Assembly: GCF_900103785.1 (NCBI RefSeq)
Contig: NZ_FNHE01000010.1
Coordinates: 124,001 to 188,000 of the forward strand
Length of the DNA: 64,000 bases
Reading direction: 5' to 3'
Source: Geodermatophilus siccatus
GTDB lineage: Bacteria; Actinomycetota; Actinomycetes; Mycobacteriales; Geodermatophilaceae
A program made the translations under genes and the position numbers. The notes under the pieces were generated by a model. That model searched no databases. It was not told the origin of the DNA and worked only from the letters and a program-made list of their open reading frames with translations. Shown here one piece after another: positions 24,537-32,625 of the stretch. Positions within the stretch are counted from its first letter, which is position 1. Each line of letters starts with the position of its first letter.

Positions 24537-24962
24537 TCACTCGTCCAGGACGGGGCCGGCCTCGTGGTGGGGGTGGCCCTTGGTCCGCTCGCGCTGCTTC
24601 ATCCGCGCCTCGTAGACGTGCCGGTCGCCGTCGGACAGCTCGTCGCGGGCGCGCTGGTCGAAGGCGCGGAAGACCGACCAGTAGTTGGCGTCGTAGTCCT
24701 CGACGATCTGGAAGGTCCAGCGGTCGGCGATGACGTTGCGTCCGACGAGGTCGCGGTCGAGGTCGTCGGCGAGCTGGGTGTGGCCGGCCTTGCGGAAGAG
24801 CTCGACGGCGTCCTGGAGCAGCAGGTCGGCCTTGCCGGAGTGCTGGTGGAAGCCGTAGAGCTGGCCGCGTGCCTGCTCGATGGTCTCGAGGGCCTCGGAG
24901 AGCTTGCCCAGGCCCTCCACGGTGGTGTCGTCGAGGTCGGGCCGGCTGCGGTCGGTGCTCAC
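24537..24962 (-). CDS. Conserved actinobacterial protein of unknown function
   Basis: The 141-residue cytosolic protein is mainly helical and has the conserved block VGRNVIADRWTFQIVEDYD followed by NYWSVFRAFD. I recognise it as a conserved hypothetical protein of actinobacteria but know of no assigned role. The GTG at 24962 is chosen because the conserved helical region starts soon after (LSEALETIEQARGQLYGFH). Confidence 0.65.
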   Translation of the reverse strand: MSTDRSRPDLDDTTVEGLGKLSEALETIEQARGQLYGFHQHSGKADLLLQDAVELFRKAGHTQLADDLDRDLVGRNVIADRWTFQIVEDYDANYWSVFRAFDQRARDELSDGDRHVYEARMKQRERTKGHPHHEAGPVLDE

Positions 24963-25069
24963 CGGCCCATCCTGCGATCCCTCGCGGGTCCCCGCTGGAC
25001 GACCGCGGAGGAGTGGGGCCGGAGGGTCCCCGACGATGGCCGGATGGGCTCTGCGGGGGTGGCCGCGGT

Positions 25070-25087
25070 GTCGGCCGGTAGGCCGAC
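25070..25087 (-). terminator. Short hairpin after the TetR gene
   Basis: GTCGGCC (25070-25076) pairs with GGCCGAC (25081-25087) around GGTA, eight bases beyond the TetR stop. There is no T-tract. The rest of 24963-25095 holds only a weak GC-rich sequence resembling the stop-abutting element (24990-25030). Confidence 0.45.
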
Positions 25088-25095
25088 GAGGGAAC

Positions 25096-25716
25096 TCAGC
25101 GAGCGGCGATGCCGACGAGCCGCTCGGCCAGCTCGCGACCGTGCGAGGCGGGGCCGTCGGGGCCCAGCAGCCCCCCCGAGAGGTACATCCCGTCGATGAT
25201 GAGGTGCACCTGCGCGGCGAGGTCCTCGCCCGAGCCCGGCGCGACCTGCTCGGCGAGGCGCTCGAGCCGGGCGTGCAGCTCGAACTTGTAGTCGGCGGCG
25301 GCGCTGCGCGCGGGGTGCTGCGGGTCGTCGTACTCGCTGCTGACGTTGGTGAACGGGCAGCCACGAAAGCCGGTCCGGGTGACGTCGGCCTCGACGGTGT
25401 CGACGACGGACAGCAGCGCCGCCCGCGGGTCGTCGGCGAGGCGCTCGAGCTCGGCGTCGATGCGGGCGAGCACGGTGGCCGCCTTGCGCGCGAGGTAGGC
25501 GCCGACCAGGTCGTCCTTGCTCTTGAACAGCCGGTAGACGGTCATCTTGCCCAGCCCGGTCTCGCGGACCAGCTCGTCCATCCCCACGCTGCGCGAGCTG
25601 CGGGTCGCGAACAGCCGCTCGGCGGTGTCCAGGACGATGGCCTGCCGCTCCGCCCGACTCCGGCGGACGGGAACCGAGGCGTCGTCGGCGGCGAGGGGGA
25701 TGGCGGCTGCGGTCAC
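25096..25716 (-). CDS. TetR-family transcriptional regulator
   Basis: The 206-residue protein has a TetR helix-turn-helix (about 25-72, with VGMDELVRETGLGKMTVYRL) and a C-terminal ligand domain containing a conserved GFRGCPFTNVSSEY segment, which marks the TetR subfamily with a buried cysteine. The GTG start is at 25716. No adjacent enzyme or pump gene points to its target, and the neighbours face the same way without obvious coupling. Confidence 0.88.
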   Translation of the reverse strand: MTAAAIPLAADDASVPVRRSRAERQAIVLDTAERLFATRSSRSVGMDELVRETGLGKMTVYRLFKSKDDLVGAYLARKAATVLARIDAELERLADDPRAALLSVVDTVEADVTRTGFRGCPFTNVSSEYDDPQHPARSAAADYKFELHARLERLAEQVAPGSGEDLAAQVHLIIDGMYLSGGLLGPDGPASHGRELAERLVGIAAR

Positions 25717-25866
25717 GCCGGCGATGCTGCCGCAGGGCGTGACGGAGCAGTTCGCGGCACGCCGGGACCGGCCGACAGGTGGTTGCTGTGAGTGACGAGG
25801 TGCGTCCGGGCTGACCGGGACGCCGGAGGTCGGTGGGACGGGTGTGACGTTCCGTGACTTCCCCGA

Positions 25867-25913
25867 GGCCCCTCCTGGGCATCCCCGAGAGGATGCCGGA
25901 GGGGGTCCTCGCC
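25867..25913 (-). repeat. Stop-abutting palindromic element, copy 7
   Basis: On the minus strand it follows a small gene stop as TGA-GGCGAGGACCCCCTCCGGC, then ATCCTCTCGGGGATGCCCAG and GAGGGGCC. The outer arms GGACCCCCTCC and GGAGGGGCC are only partly complementary; the inner stem is GGCATCC/GGATGCC. Confidence 0.45.
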
Positions 25914-26054
25914 TCAGGCCCTGCGGATGCGGCGCGGGTTGGCCAGCAGGCGGGACAGGGGCGCGGTCGAGGCCTGTCGGGCCTGCGACTCGTCGGCCGG
26001 GCGCTCCTCAGAGGCCTCGGTACCTACTCGGGGCTGGTTCTGGGTGTCCTCCAT
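25914..26054 (-). CDS. Small protein with basic C-terminus, 46 residues
   Basis: The product starts MEDTQNQPRVGTEASEERPA and ends LSRLLANPRRIRRA. It is acidic then basic and has no membrane segment. I do not recognise it. It ends against copy 7 of the dispersed element, which argues that the stop is a true gene end. A weak stress-sigma-like pair (GTTT at 26089-26086, GGGGGA about 15 bases later) lies upstream. It follows another small gene on the same strand. Confidence 0.45.
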   Translation of the reverse strand: MEDTQNQPRVGTEASEERPADESQARQASTAPLSRLLANPRRIRRA

Positions 26055-26204
26055 GGGCCCAGCGTCCCCCGCGCAGCCGGTGGCGAAACAGACCCGCAAC
26101 GGTGAGTTGAGTCGAAGTCACGGAGAGATGCGTCACTCCCGGTGGCCGACGAGCCCGGCCGGACGCGGGCCGGGCGCGCCGGCCGGCCCGCGCCGCGCCT
26201 CGGG

Positions 26205-26351
26205 TCAGGGCGTGTCGGCACCGCCCGCGGGCCCGTCGCCGCCCTCGGCGGGCTGCTCCGGGTGCGGCGTCTGGCCACCCGCCTCCTCGCCGGGTGGATC
26301 CCCGCCCTCGGCTGGTTCGCTGGTGTGCGCGGGCTGGTCGGGTTCGCTCAC
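26205..26351 (-). CDS. Small Pro/Gly/Glu-rich protein, 48 residues
   Basis: The frame runs from a GTG with an excellent GAGGAGG site (eight bases upstream) through SEPDQPAHTSEPAEGGD to a stop at 26205. The composition suggests disorder. I do not recognise it. A GGTTG-N15-GGGCAC stretch just upstream is a weak match to a stress-sigma promoter. It could also be read together with the ribokinase gene, whose stop is 55 bases upstream. Confidence 0.5.
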   Translation of the reverse strand: MSEPDQPAHTSEPAEGGDPPGEEAGGQTPHPEQPAEGGDGPAGGADTP

Positions 26352-26406
26352 GGGACTGCCTCCTCGGTCGTCGGCTGGCCGAGCCTGTGCCCGGCCGGCC
26401 GCCCGG

Positions 26407-27342
26407 TCAACCGCTTGCCTCGTCCACCGGGACGGCGGCCGGCAGCCCGGGCCGTGCGGCGGCCAGCGCGGCGGCGTCGGGCAGGGCGCCCCGCGCACCG
26501 GGCCCGGTCGTCGACAGCGCCGCCACCGTGGCCGCGGTCGCCACCGCCTCGGCCGCAGTCGAGCCCGCCGCCAGCGCGACGGCCAGCGCCCCGCAGAAGG
26601 CGTCACCGGCGCCGGTGGTGTCCACGGGCCGCACGGGCAGCGGCGGCTGCAGCAGCGCCGGGCCGTCGTCCGGCACGAGCAGTGCCCCGCGCCCGCCGAG
26701 GGTGACCACCACCGTGCCGGCCGTGAGGCCGCGGGCCAGCTGCGCCAGCTCGCCCGGCGTCCGGTCGCCGGCCGGTGCGCCGGCCAGCTGCCGCAGCTCG
26801 TGCTCGTTGGGCACCAGGACGTCGACGCGCGTCAGCAGTCCGGGCGGCAGCGGCTGCGGAGGCGCGGGGGTGAGGACGACGGTGCCCGTGGCGGCCGCCG
26901 CCGCGGCCTGCACGGTCTCCAGCGGGACCTCGAGCTGGAGCAGCACCACCCGCGCCTCGCGCACCGCCGCGACGTCGACGTCCGCGGGCCGCAGCTGCGC
27001 GTTGGCCCCCGGGACGACGACGATCAGGTTCTCGCCGCTGCCGTCCTCGACCGGGATCGTCGCGCTGCCGGTGGGGACCTCCGGCGTCCGCACCACAGCC
27101 GTGACGTCGACCCCGGTGCCGGCGAGGGCGGCCAGCTGCCGGTCGCCGGCCGGGTCGTCGCCGACGCGGCCGACCGCGGCCACCGCGCCGCCGAGCCGGC
27201 CGGCCGCCGCGGCCTGGTTGGCGCCCTTGCCGCCCGGCGCCAGGACGGTCTCCCGCCCGACGACGGTCTCGCCGCGGCCGGGCAGCCGGGGGACGCGGAC
27301 CAGCACGTCCTCGTTGAGGCTGCCGACCACGGTGACGCTCAC
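26407..27342 (-). CDS. rbsK: Ribokinase
   Basis: The 311-residue PfkB-family enzyme phosphorylates ribose (or a similar sugar) with ATP. The N-terminal SVTVVGSLNEDVLVRVPRLP, the substrate motif GGKGANQAAAAGRLGG and the catalytic GAGDAFCGALA are typical of ribokinase. The GTG start at 27342 follows GGGAG. It is transcribed 22 bases after a DUF6328-like membrane gene. No ribose transporter is in the window. Confidence 0.9.
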   Translation of the reverse strand: MSVTVVGSLNEDVLVRVPRLPGRGETVVGRETVLAPGGKGANQAAAAGRLGGAVAAVGRVGDDPAGDRQLAALAGTGVDVTAVVRTPEVPTGSATIPVEDGSGENLIVVVPGANAQLRPADVDVAAVREARVVLLQLEVPLETVQAAAAAATGTVVLTPAPPQPLPPGLLTRVDVLVPNEHELRQLAGAPAGDRTPGELAQLARGLTAGTVVVTLGGRGALLVPDDGPALLQPPLPVRPVDTTGAGDAFCGALAVALAAGSTAAEAVATAATVAALSTTGPGARGALPDAAALAAARPGLPAAVPVDEASG

Positions 27343-27364
27343 CCGCGCAGCATCTCCCAGGGGC

Positions 27365-27862
27365 TCAGCCGTCGCGCGGGCGCCGGTGGCGCAGCGGCAC
27401 CAGGTACCAGGCCACCACGCCGAGCACGACGACGAAGGCGCAGCAGGCGAGGGCCGGCCACCGGCCGAGGACGACGTCGAGCACGAGCAGCACCGCCGCC
27501 GCGATGCCGAGCAGGAGCAGCGCCAGGCCCACCAGCAGCGCGCCGTCGGCGAAGGCGACCAGCTCCTGCTTGCGCCGCTGCCGGAACAGCGTGCGGTGGA
27601 AGGAGACCGGCGCGATCAGCACCAGCATCGCGGTCGCGGTGCTCAGGAGGGTGACCGCGTAGACCGTCGTCCCGAAGGCGCCGAGCTCGTCGAAGCGGGC
27701 GCTGAACGGCAGGGTGAGCAGGAACGCGAAGAGGATCTGCACGCCGGTGATCGCCACCCGCATCTCCTGCAGCAGCTCGGCGAGGTTGCGGTCGAGCACC
27801 TCCTCGGGCGTCTGGCCGCGGGCGACGGCCGCCCCGGCCACGTCGGTCCGTTTCCGCACCAC
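27365..27862 (-). CDS. DUF6328-like membrane protein
   Basis: The protein (165 residues with this start) has the signature TPEEVLDRNLAELLQEMRVA, then ITGVQILFAFLLTLPFSARF, and four membrane helices. The family is common in actinobacteria and has no known function. Starts at 27862, 27859 and 27841 are all GTG; the last would leave the divergent promoter free. It diverges from the DUF3140 gene. Confidence 0.75.
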   Translation of the reverse strand: MVRKRTDVAGAAVARGQTPEEVLDRNLAELLQEMRVAITGVQILFAFLLTLPFSARFDELGAFGTTVYAVTLLSTATAMLVLIAPVSFHRTLFRQRRKQELVAFADGALLVGLALLLLGIAAAVLLVLDVVLGRWPALACCAFVVVLGVVAWYLVPLRHRRPRDG

Positions 27863-27875
27863 CCACCTGCGGTAC
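27850..27875 (+). promoter_or_regulatory. SigB/SigF-type promoter before the DUF3140 gene
   Basis: GTTT (27850-27853) is followed after 16 bases by CGGTAC (27870-27875), close to the actinobacterial stress-sigma pattern. It lies 46-71 bases before the ATG and inside the start region of the divergent gene if the longest start is used. Confidence 0.45.
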
Positions 27876-27920
27876 CGCGACGAGCAGGACCCGACACGCC
27901 CAGCACCCGCGGAGGCAGGC

Positions 27921-28274
27921 ATGGCGCAGGACGAGGACCCGGACACGGTCCGCCGGGAGTTCCAGGAGGCGGTCAACATGTCCCCCGCCGAGCTGGAGCG
28001 CTGGCTGGAGACCGAGGAGTCGCAGTCGGTCGGGCAGAAGGAGGACGGCTCGGGCGAGTCCACCGGTCACGCCGCGGGACGCCGGATCGTCGAGCTGCTG
28101 CGCAGGAAGAAGTCGGACCTCACCGACGACGACCTCGCCCACATGCGCAAGGTGCACGGCTACGTCGCCCGCCACCTGGCCCAGGAGCCGGGCAAGGAGG
28201 ACGTCGAGACCTCCAGGTGGCGCTACTCGCTGATGAACTGGGGTCACGACCCCTTGAAGAAGGGCACGAGCTAG
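27921..28274 (+). CDS. DUF3140 protein
   Basis: The 117-residue hydrophilic protein has the family pattern FQEAVNMSPAELERWLETEE and ends with a conserved WRYSLMNWGHDPLKK. DUF3140 proteins are small, possibly DNA-binding proteins found in bacteria and some fungi, with no proven role. The ATG follows GGAGG by five bases. A stress-sigma-like promoter suggests induction under stress. It is followed three bases later by the methyltransferase gene. Confidence 0.85.
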   Translation: MAQDEDPDTVRREFQEAVNMSPAELERWLETEESQSVGQKEDGSGESTGHAAGRRIVELLRRKKSDLTDDDLAHMRKVHGYVARHLAQEPGKEDVETSRWRYSLMNWGHDPLKKGTS

Positions 28275-28277
28275 CGC

Positions 28278-29033
28278 ATGGGCCGACTGTCCCGGAACGA
28301 CCCCGCCCAGTACGACGAGCTGGCCGACCAGTGGTGGGAGGCGTCCGGGGGGTTCGCCGCGCTGCACTGGCTGGCCGCGTCGCGGGCCGAGCACATCCCG
28401 CCGGCGCCCGGCCCGGACGCGGTGCTGGTCGACCTGGCCTGCGGCGGCGGCCTCATGGCGCCGCACGTCGCCCGGCTCGGCTACCGGCACGTCGGCGTCG
28501 ACCTCGGCGCGCAGGGCCTCCGGGTGGCCCGCGAGCACGGCGTCCTGCCGGTGCGCGGGTCGGTGCTCGCCGTCCCGCTGGCCGACGGGTGCGCCGACGT
28601 CGTGGTGGCCGGGGAGATCCTCGAGCACGTCGAGGACGACGTGGGCGTGCTGGCCGAGTGCGCCCGTCTGCTGCGCCCCGGCGGCACGCTGGTCGTCGAC
28701 GCGCTCGCGGCCACCCGGATCGGGCGCTTCCTCATGGTCACCGTGGCCGAGCGGCTGCCCGGCGGCCCGCCGCCCGGCATCCACGACCCCGCGCTGTTCG
28801 TCGACCGCGCCCGCCTGCTCGCCGCCGCCGACGCGCTGGGCCTGGACCTACGGCTCGTGGGGCTGCGGCCCTCCTTCCGCGAGGCGCTGGCCTGGAAGCT
28901 GGGCCGGCGGGACACGGTGCGCATGAAGCCGGTCCGGTCCACCGCCGTCGTCTTCGCTGGTTACGGCAGGCGCCGGGAGGAGGGCGGACGGAGCGGCGCA
29001 GCGGACCCGACGCCCGTACGGTCGGGTCCATGA
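28278..29033 (+). CDS. Class I methyltransferase, UbiG-like, linked to a type III polyketide synthase
   Basis: The 251-residue SAM-dependent enzyme has motif I VLVDLACGGGLMAPH (about 50-64), VDLGAQGL as motif II, and the UbiG-like N-terminal pattern YDELADQWWEASGGFAALH. It probably O-methylates the phenolic product of the next gene, as methyltransferases beside type III synthases do elsewhere. The ATG is four bases after the DUF3140 stop. The final 15 or so residues overlap a hairpin and a possible promoter for the synthase. Confidence 0.85.
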   Translation: MGRLSRNDPAQYDELADQWWEASGGFAALHWLAASRAEHIPPAPGPDAVLVDLACGGGLMAPHVARLGYRHVGVDLGAQGLRVAREHGVLPVRGSVLAVPLADGCADVVVAGEILEHVEDDVGVLAECARLLRPGGTLVVDALAATRIGRFLMVTVAERLPGGPPPGIHDPALFVDRARLLAAADALGLDLRLVGLRPSFREALAWKLGRRDTVRMKPVRSTAVVFAGYGRRREEGGRSGAADPTPVRSGP

Positions 29034-29056
29034 GCGCCTCCGAGCTGCGCCGATGA
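29003..29056 (+). promoter_or_regulatory. Hairpin and eight-codon open frame before the type III synthase
   Basis: GGACCCGAC (29003-29011) pairs with GTCGGGTCC (29021-29029). Directly after it an ATG (29030) opens MSASELRR-stop. That small frame overlaps the methyltransferase stop by ATGA and the synthase start by ATGA. TACGGT at 29017-29022 is seven bases before the first ATG, a spacing typical of a -10 box for a leaderless transcript. It may couple or attenuate synthase translation. Confidence 0.4.
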
Positions 29057-30075
29057 GCGCCGTCCTGACCGGTGCCGGTCGCGCCCTGCCCACGACGATC
29101 GACCAGGCCGCGGCCTGGGACGGCTTCTTCGCCGACCACTACGCCGGCGTCCGCGCGGCGCGGCGGGTCTTCACCGCCTCCGGCGTGCGCCGGCGGCACG
29201 CGGTGGCCAACCCGCTGGACGAGGACATCAGCGGGTGGAGCACCGGCGCGCGCATGCAGCGCTACGTCCAGGAGGCCCTGCCGCTGGGCAAGCAGGCGGT
29301 GGCCGCCGCCCTCGACGACGCCGGCCTGGCGCCGGGGGACGTCGGCCTGTTCGCCGTCGCCACCTGCACCGGCTACGCCACGCCGGGCCTGGACATCCGG
29401 CTGGCCAGCGACCTCGGCATGCCCCCGGGACTGCAGCGGCTGCTGGTCGGGCACATGGGCTGCTACGCCGCCATCCCGGGCCTGGCCGCCGTCGGCGACT
29501 ACGTGACCGCCCGGTCCCGCCCGGCCGTCCTGCTGTGCTGCGAGCTGACCAGCCTGCACGTGCAGCCTCCGGTGCGCGAGCTCGACCAGGTCGTCGCGCA
29601 CGCGCTGTTCTCCGACGCCGCCGCCGCCGTCGTCCTGCAGCCCGGCGGCCGCGGACGGCGGCTGGCCGGGGTGGTCGCCCGCACCGACCCCTCGACCGCT
29701 GACCACATGACCTGGGACGTCACCGACCTGGGCTTCCGCATGGGGCTCTCCCCGCGGGTGCCCGACGTGCTCTCCCGGCACGTCGGCGACGTCGTCGAGG
29801 AGCTGCTCACCGGCGCGGGGCTGCGGATCGAGGACGTCGCCGGCTGGGCGGTGCACCCCGGCGGCCCGCGGATCCTCGACGTCGTCCGCGACCACCTCGG
29901 GTTGACCGAGGAGCAGCTGGCCGCCTCCCGCTCCGTGCTGGCCGAGCACGGCAACTGCTCGTCGGCGACGGTGCTGCTCGTGCTCGAGGAGCTCGCCGAC
30001 GTCGACGGCCCGGTCGTGGCCATGGCGTTCGGCCCCGGGCTCACGCTGTACGCGGCGCTCCTGCTGCCCTCGTGA
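29053..30075 (+). CDS. Type III polyketide synthase
   Basis: The 340-residue chalcone-synthase-like enzyme has the active Cys137 in GHMGCYAA, His268 in WAVHPGGPRIL and Asn301 in HGNCSSAT. It probably extends an acyl-CoA with malonyl units to give an alkylpyrone or alkylresorcinol-type lipid. With the methyltransferase before it this makes a minimal two-gene cluster, and no hydroxylase or transporter gene follows. The ATG at 29053 overlaps an eight-codon frame. Confidence 0.93.
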   Translation: MSAVLTGAGRALPTTIDQAAAWDGFFADHYAGVRAARRVFTASGVRRRHAVANPLDEDISGWSTGARMQRYVQEALPLGKQAVAAALDDAGLAPGDVGLFAVATCTGYATPGLDIRLASDLGMPPGLQRLLVGHMGCYAAIPGLAAVGDYVTARSRPAVLLCCELTSLHVQPPVRELDQVVAHALFSDAAAAVVLQPGGRGRRLAGVVARTDPSTADHMTWDVTDLGFRMGLSPRVPDVLSRHVGDVVEELLTGAGLRIEDVAGWAVHPGGPRILDVVRDHLGLTEEQLAASRSVLAEHGNCSSATVLLVLEELADVDGPVVAMAFGPGLTLYAALLLPS

Positions 30076-30150
30076 CCGGGGCTCCGCTGGTGACCCCTCG
30101 CTGTAGTCGCTACGCTGTGTGAACGAGGTCACTCTCCGGAGGGGGCGCCC

Positions 30151-30807
30151 GTGGAGGCGAGCGACGGTGCCGTGCGGGTGTTCCTGGTCGACGACCACGA
30201 GGTCGTGCGGCGGGGGGTGGCCGAGGTCCTGGAGGAGGACCCGGTCATCACCGTCGTCGGGGAGGCCGGCTCGGTCGCCGAGGCCCTCGCCCGGGTGCCG
30301 GCCGTGCGGCCGGACGTCACCGTCGTCGACATGCGCCTGCCCGACGGGGACGGCGCGGAGGTCTGCCGCAAGCTGCGCGAGCGGGTGCCGGGCCTGCGGT
30401 GCCTGGTGCTGACGAGCTTCCCCGACGAGGACGCCGTGGCCGCCGCCGTCGCCGCCGGGGCCTCGGGCTACGTGCTCAAGCAGGTCCGCGGCTCGGCGCT
30501 GGTCACCGCCGTCCGGACCGTCGCCGACGGCGGCACGCTCTTCGACCGGGACGCCGGGGTCTCGGCGTCCGCCGCGCGCCGCCGTCCGGCCGAGCGGGAC
30601 CGCCGGCTGGCCGTGCTCACCGAGCAGGAGCGCACGGTGCTGCGGCTGATCGGCGAGGGCCTGACCAACCGTCAGATCGGCGTCCGCATGGGCCTGGCCG
30701 AGAAGACGGTGAAGAACTACACCAGCCACCTGCTGGCCAAGCTGGGCCTCGAGCGGCGCACGCAGGCCGCGATCCTCGCCACCGAGCTGCGCGACCGCCC
30801 CGACTGA
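30151..30807 (+). CDS. DevR/NarL-type response regulator
   Basis: The 218-residue protein has a receiver domain (Asp60 in [11 protein letters not shown], Lys in YVLKQVRG) and a LuxR helix-turn-helix ([20 protein letters not shown]), with an overall likeness to DevR/DosR. The GTG start follows GGAGGGGGC. A TACGCT box at 30111-30116 may be its -10. It converges with a DevS-like kinase across copy 8 of the element, and that kinase is the likely partner. Confidence 0.9.
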   Translation: MEASDGAVRVFLVDDHEVVRRGVAEVLEEDPVITVVGEAGSVAEALARVPAVRPDVTVVDMRLPDGDGAEVCRKLRERVPGLRCLVLTSFPDEDAVAAAVAAGASGYVLKQVRGSALVTAVRTVADGGTLFDRDAGVSASAARRRPAERDRRLAVLTEQERTVLRLIGEGLTNRQIGVRMGLAEKTVKNYTSHLLAKLGLERRTQAAILATELRDRPD

Positions 30808-30906
30808 AGAGGGACCCGCCTGCCCCCACCACTCGCGAGTTCGCGTCAGGCCCCGTTTAGAGGCTCGGCGCGAGCTCGCGAGCGGTGAGGAGGACGGGGT
30901 CCTTCT
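30808..30906. repeat. Stop-abutting palindromic element, copy 8 (inverted pair between convergent genes)
   Basis: The left unit starts after the regulator stop with TGA-AGAGGGACCCG and CTGCCCCC and contains ACTCGCGAG. The right unit contains GGCGCGAGCTCGCGAGCGG and ends ACGGGGTCCTTCT against the kinase stop. The two units are inverted copies and pair along most of their length. It probably acts as a two-way terminator. Confidence 0.65.
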
Positions 30907-32625
30907 TCAGTCCCGGCGCGGCATCGGCACCGACCAGCGGATCTGGGTGCCCTTCGGTCCGGTGGAGGTGGTCAGCCGGCCGCCGTGCCGCTCGGCGCGG
31001 TCGGCCAGGTTGGTCAGCCCGCTGCGCACGGAGACCGCGGGCAGCCCGATCCCGTTGTCGGTGACCACGACGCGCACCTCGGTGTCGACGGTCACCGTCA
31101 CCGTCACCCGGGTGGCCTGCGCGTGCCGCACGACGTTCGTCACCAGCTCGCGGACGACGGCGACGACGTCGGGCAGCAGCGCGGGTGGCAGGTCCTCGTC
31201 ACCGCGCAGCCGCACGTCCGGGCGCAGCCCCTGCCCGCCGGTGATCGAGCGGACGACGTCGACGATGCGGGAGCGGACGGCGTCGGGCGAGGCGTCGTCG
31301 GCCTCGTGCAGCTCGAAGATCGCCGAGCGGATGCGGGCGATGGTGCCGTCGAGCTCGTCGACCCGCTCGGCCAGCGCCGCCGCCGTCTCGGGCAGCTGCT
31401 CCTCCAGCGAGCGGCTCACCCGGTCCAGGGCCAGACCGGTGGCGAAGATGCGCTGGACCACGTGGTCGTGCAGGTCCCGGGCGATCCGGTCCCGGTCGGC
31501 CTGCACCTGCAGTCGCCGTTCGCGTTGCTGGCTGCGGGCCAGCTCCAGGGCGACCGAGGCCTGCGCGGCGAAGACCGACGCCAGCTCGAGGGTGTCCGGC
31601 TCGAAGGGCTCCCGCCCGCGCCGCCGCATGGCGACGACGGTCCCCAGCGCCGGACGACCGCCCAGCGGGATCATCAGCGTGGGGCCGAAGCGCTCGGTCA
31701 GCTCGCCGAGCACCGGAGCGCGCTGGCCGCCGACCGCGGCGGCGCTGACGTCGGGGATGAGCACCGGCGTGCCGGTGCGGTGCGCCGTCCCCAGCTGCGT
31801 GTCGGTCAGCGGGAGGCGCACACCCTCGGCGTACTCGTAGTAGTGCGCGCCGACGGCCACCACCACGGTGAGCACGTTCTCGTCGTCGGGGCTCGGCACC
31901 AGCACGCCGGCGGCGTCGGCCGAGGCGAGATCGGCGACCTGCTCGCCGATGGAGCGCAGCACCGTGTCGGGGTCGGCGCCGGACAGCAGCGCGGTCGCGA
32001 TGTCCGTGCCGGCCTGGGCCCACGCGCGGCGGTGCTCGGCCCGCTCGACCAGCTCGGCGTTGCCGATGGCCAGGCCGGCGGCGGCGGCCAGCCCGACCGC
32101 CGCGGCCTGGTCGGCGTCGGTGAACGCGTCGACGCGCTCGACGGTCAGGAAGAGGTGGCCGAACACCGCCCCCCGCACCCGGACCGGGACCCCGAGGAAC
32201 GAGCGCATCGGCGGGTGGCCGGGTGGGAAGCCGACCGCCTCCGGGTGGGTGGTCAGGTCGGCCAGGCGCAGCGGCTCGGACCGTCCCAGCAGCAGGCCGA
32301 CGACGCCGGCCCCGACCGGCGACCGGCCGATCCGCTCCCGCGTGGCGGCGTCCATGCCGACGACGACGAAGCGCTCGTAGGCCGCGCCGGTGTCGTCGAG
32401 GACACCGAGCGCGCCGTACGTGGCCCCGGTGGTCTCGACGGCGGCCTGCACGATCCCGTGCAGCGTGCCGTCGACCTGGGCGCTGTGCGCCGTGGGCTGG
32501 CTGCCCGGGACGGACACCTCGGCCGAGGACAGGTCGACCGCCCCGGCACCGGGCGGGGTCAGGGCCCGGCGGTCGGGGTGCTCCTGGGGGAGCGGCGGGG
32601 ACGTGGTGATGCCGGCCTCCGTCAC
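30907..32625 (-). CDS. DevS-like GAF-GAF sensor histidine kinase
   Basis: The 572-residue soluble kinase has two GAF domains (about 52-192 and 210-365), the HisKA_3 box IARDLHDHVVQRIFATGLAL with His386 and a C-terminal ATPase domain (DNGIGLP). The first GAF has the HPPMRSFLGVPVRVRG block; His137 in it aligns, from memory, with the haem ligand of DevS/DosS, so oxygen or NO sensing is possible. The GTG start overlaps the stop of the stress-protein gene (GTGA). Its likely partner is the convergent DevR-like regulator. Confidence 0.9.
   Translation of the reverse strand: MTEAGITTSPPLPQEHPDRRALTPPGAGAVDLSSAEVSVPGSQPTAHSAQVDGTLHGIVQAAVETTGATYGALGVLDDTGAAYERFVVVGMDAATRERIGRSPVGAGVVGLLLGRSEPLRLADLTTHPEAVGFPPGHPPMRSFLGVPVRVRGAVFGHLFLTVERVDAFTDADQAAAVGLAAAAGLAIGNAELVERAEHRRAWAQAGTDIATALLSGADPDTVLRSIGEQVADLASADAAGVLVPSPDDENVLTVVVAVGAHYYEYAEGVRLPLTDTQLGTAHRTGTPVLIPDVSAAAVGGQRAPVLGELTERFGPTLMIPLGGRPALGTVVAMRRRGREPFEPDTLELASVFAAQASVALELARSQQRERRLQVQADRDRIARDLHDHVVQRIFATGLALDRVSRSLEEQLPETAAALAERVDELDGTIARIRSAIFELHEADDASPDAVRSRIVDVVRSITGGQGLRPDVRLRGDEDLPPALLPDVVAVVRELVTNVVRHAQATRVTVTVTVDTEVRVVVTDNGIGLPAVSVRSGLTNLADRAERHGGRLTTSTGPKGTQIRWSVPMPRRD

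Noticed and set aside
24990..25030. A possible twelfth copy of the stop-abutting element
   Set aside because: It has GGTCCCC and GGGTCCCC boxes but no core and is not next to a stop codon, so I did not count it.
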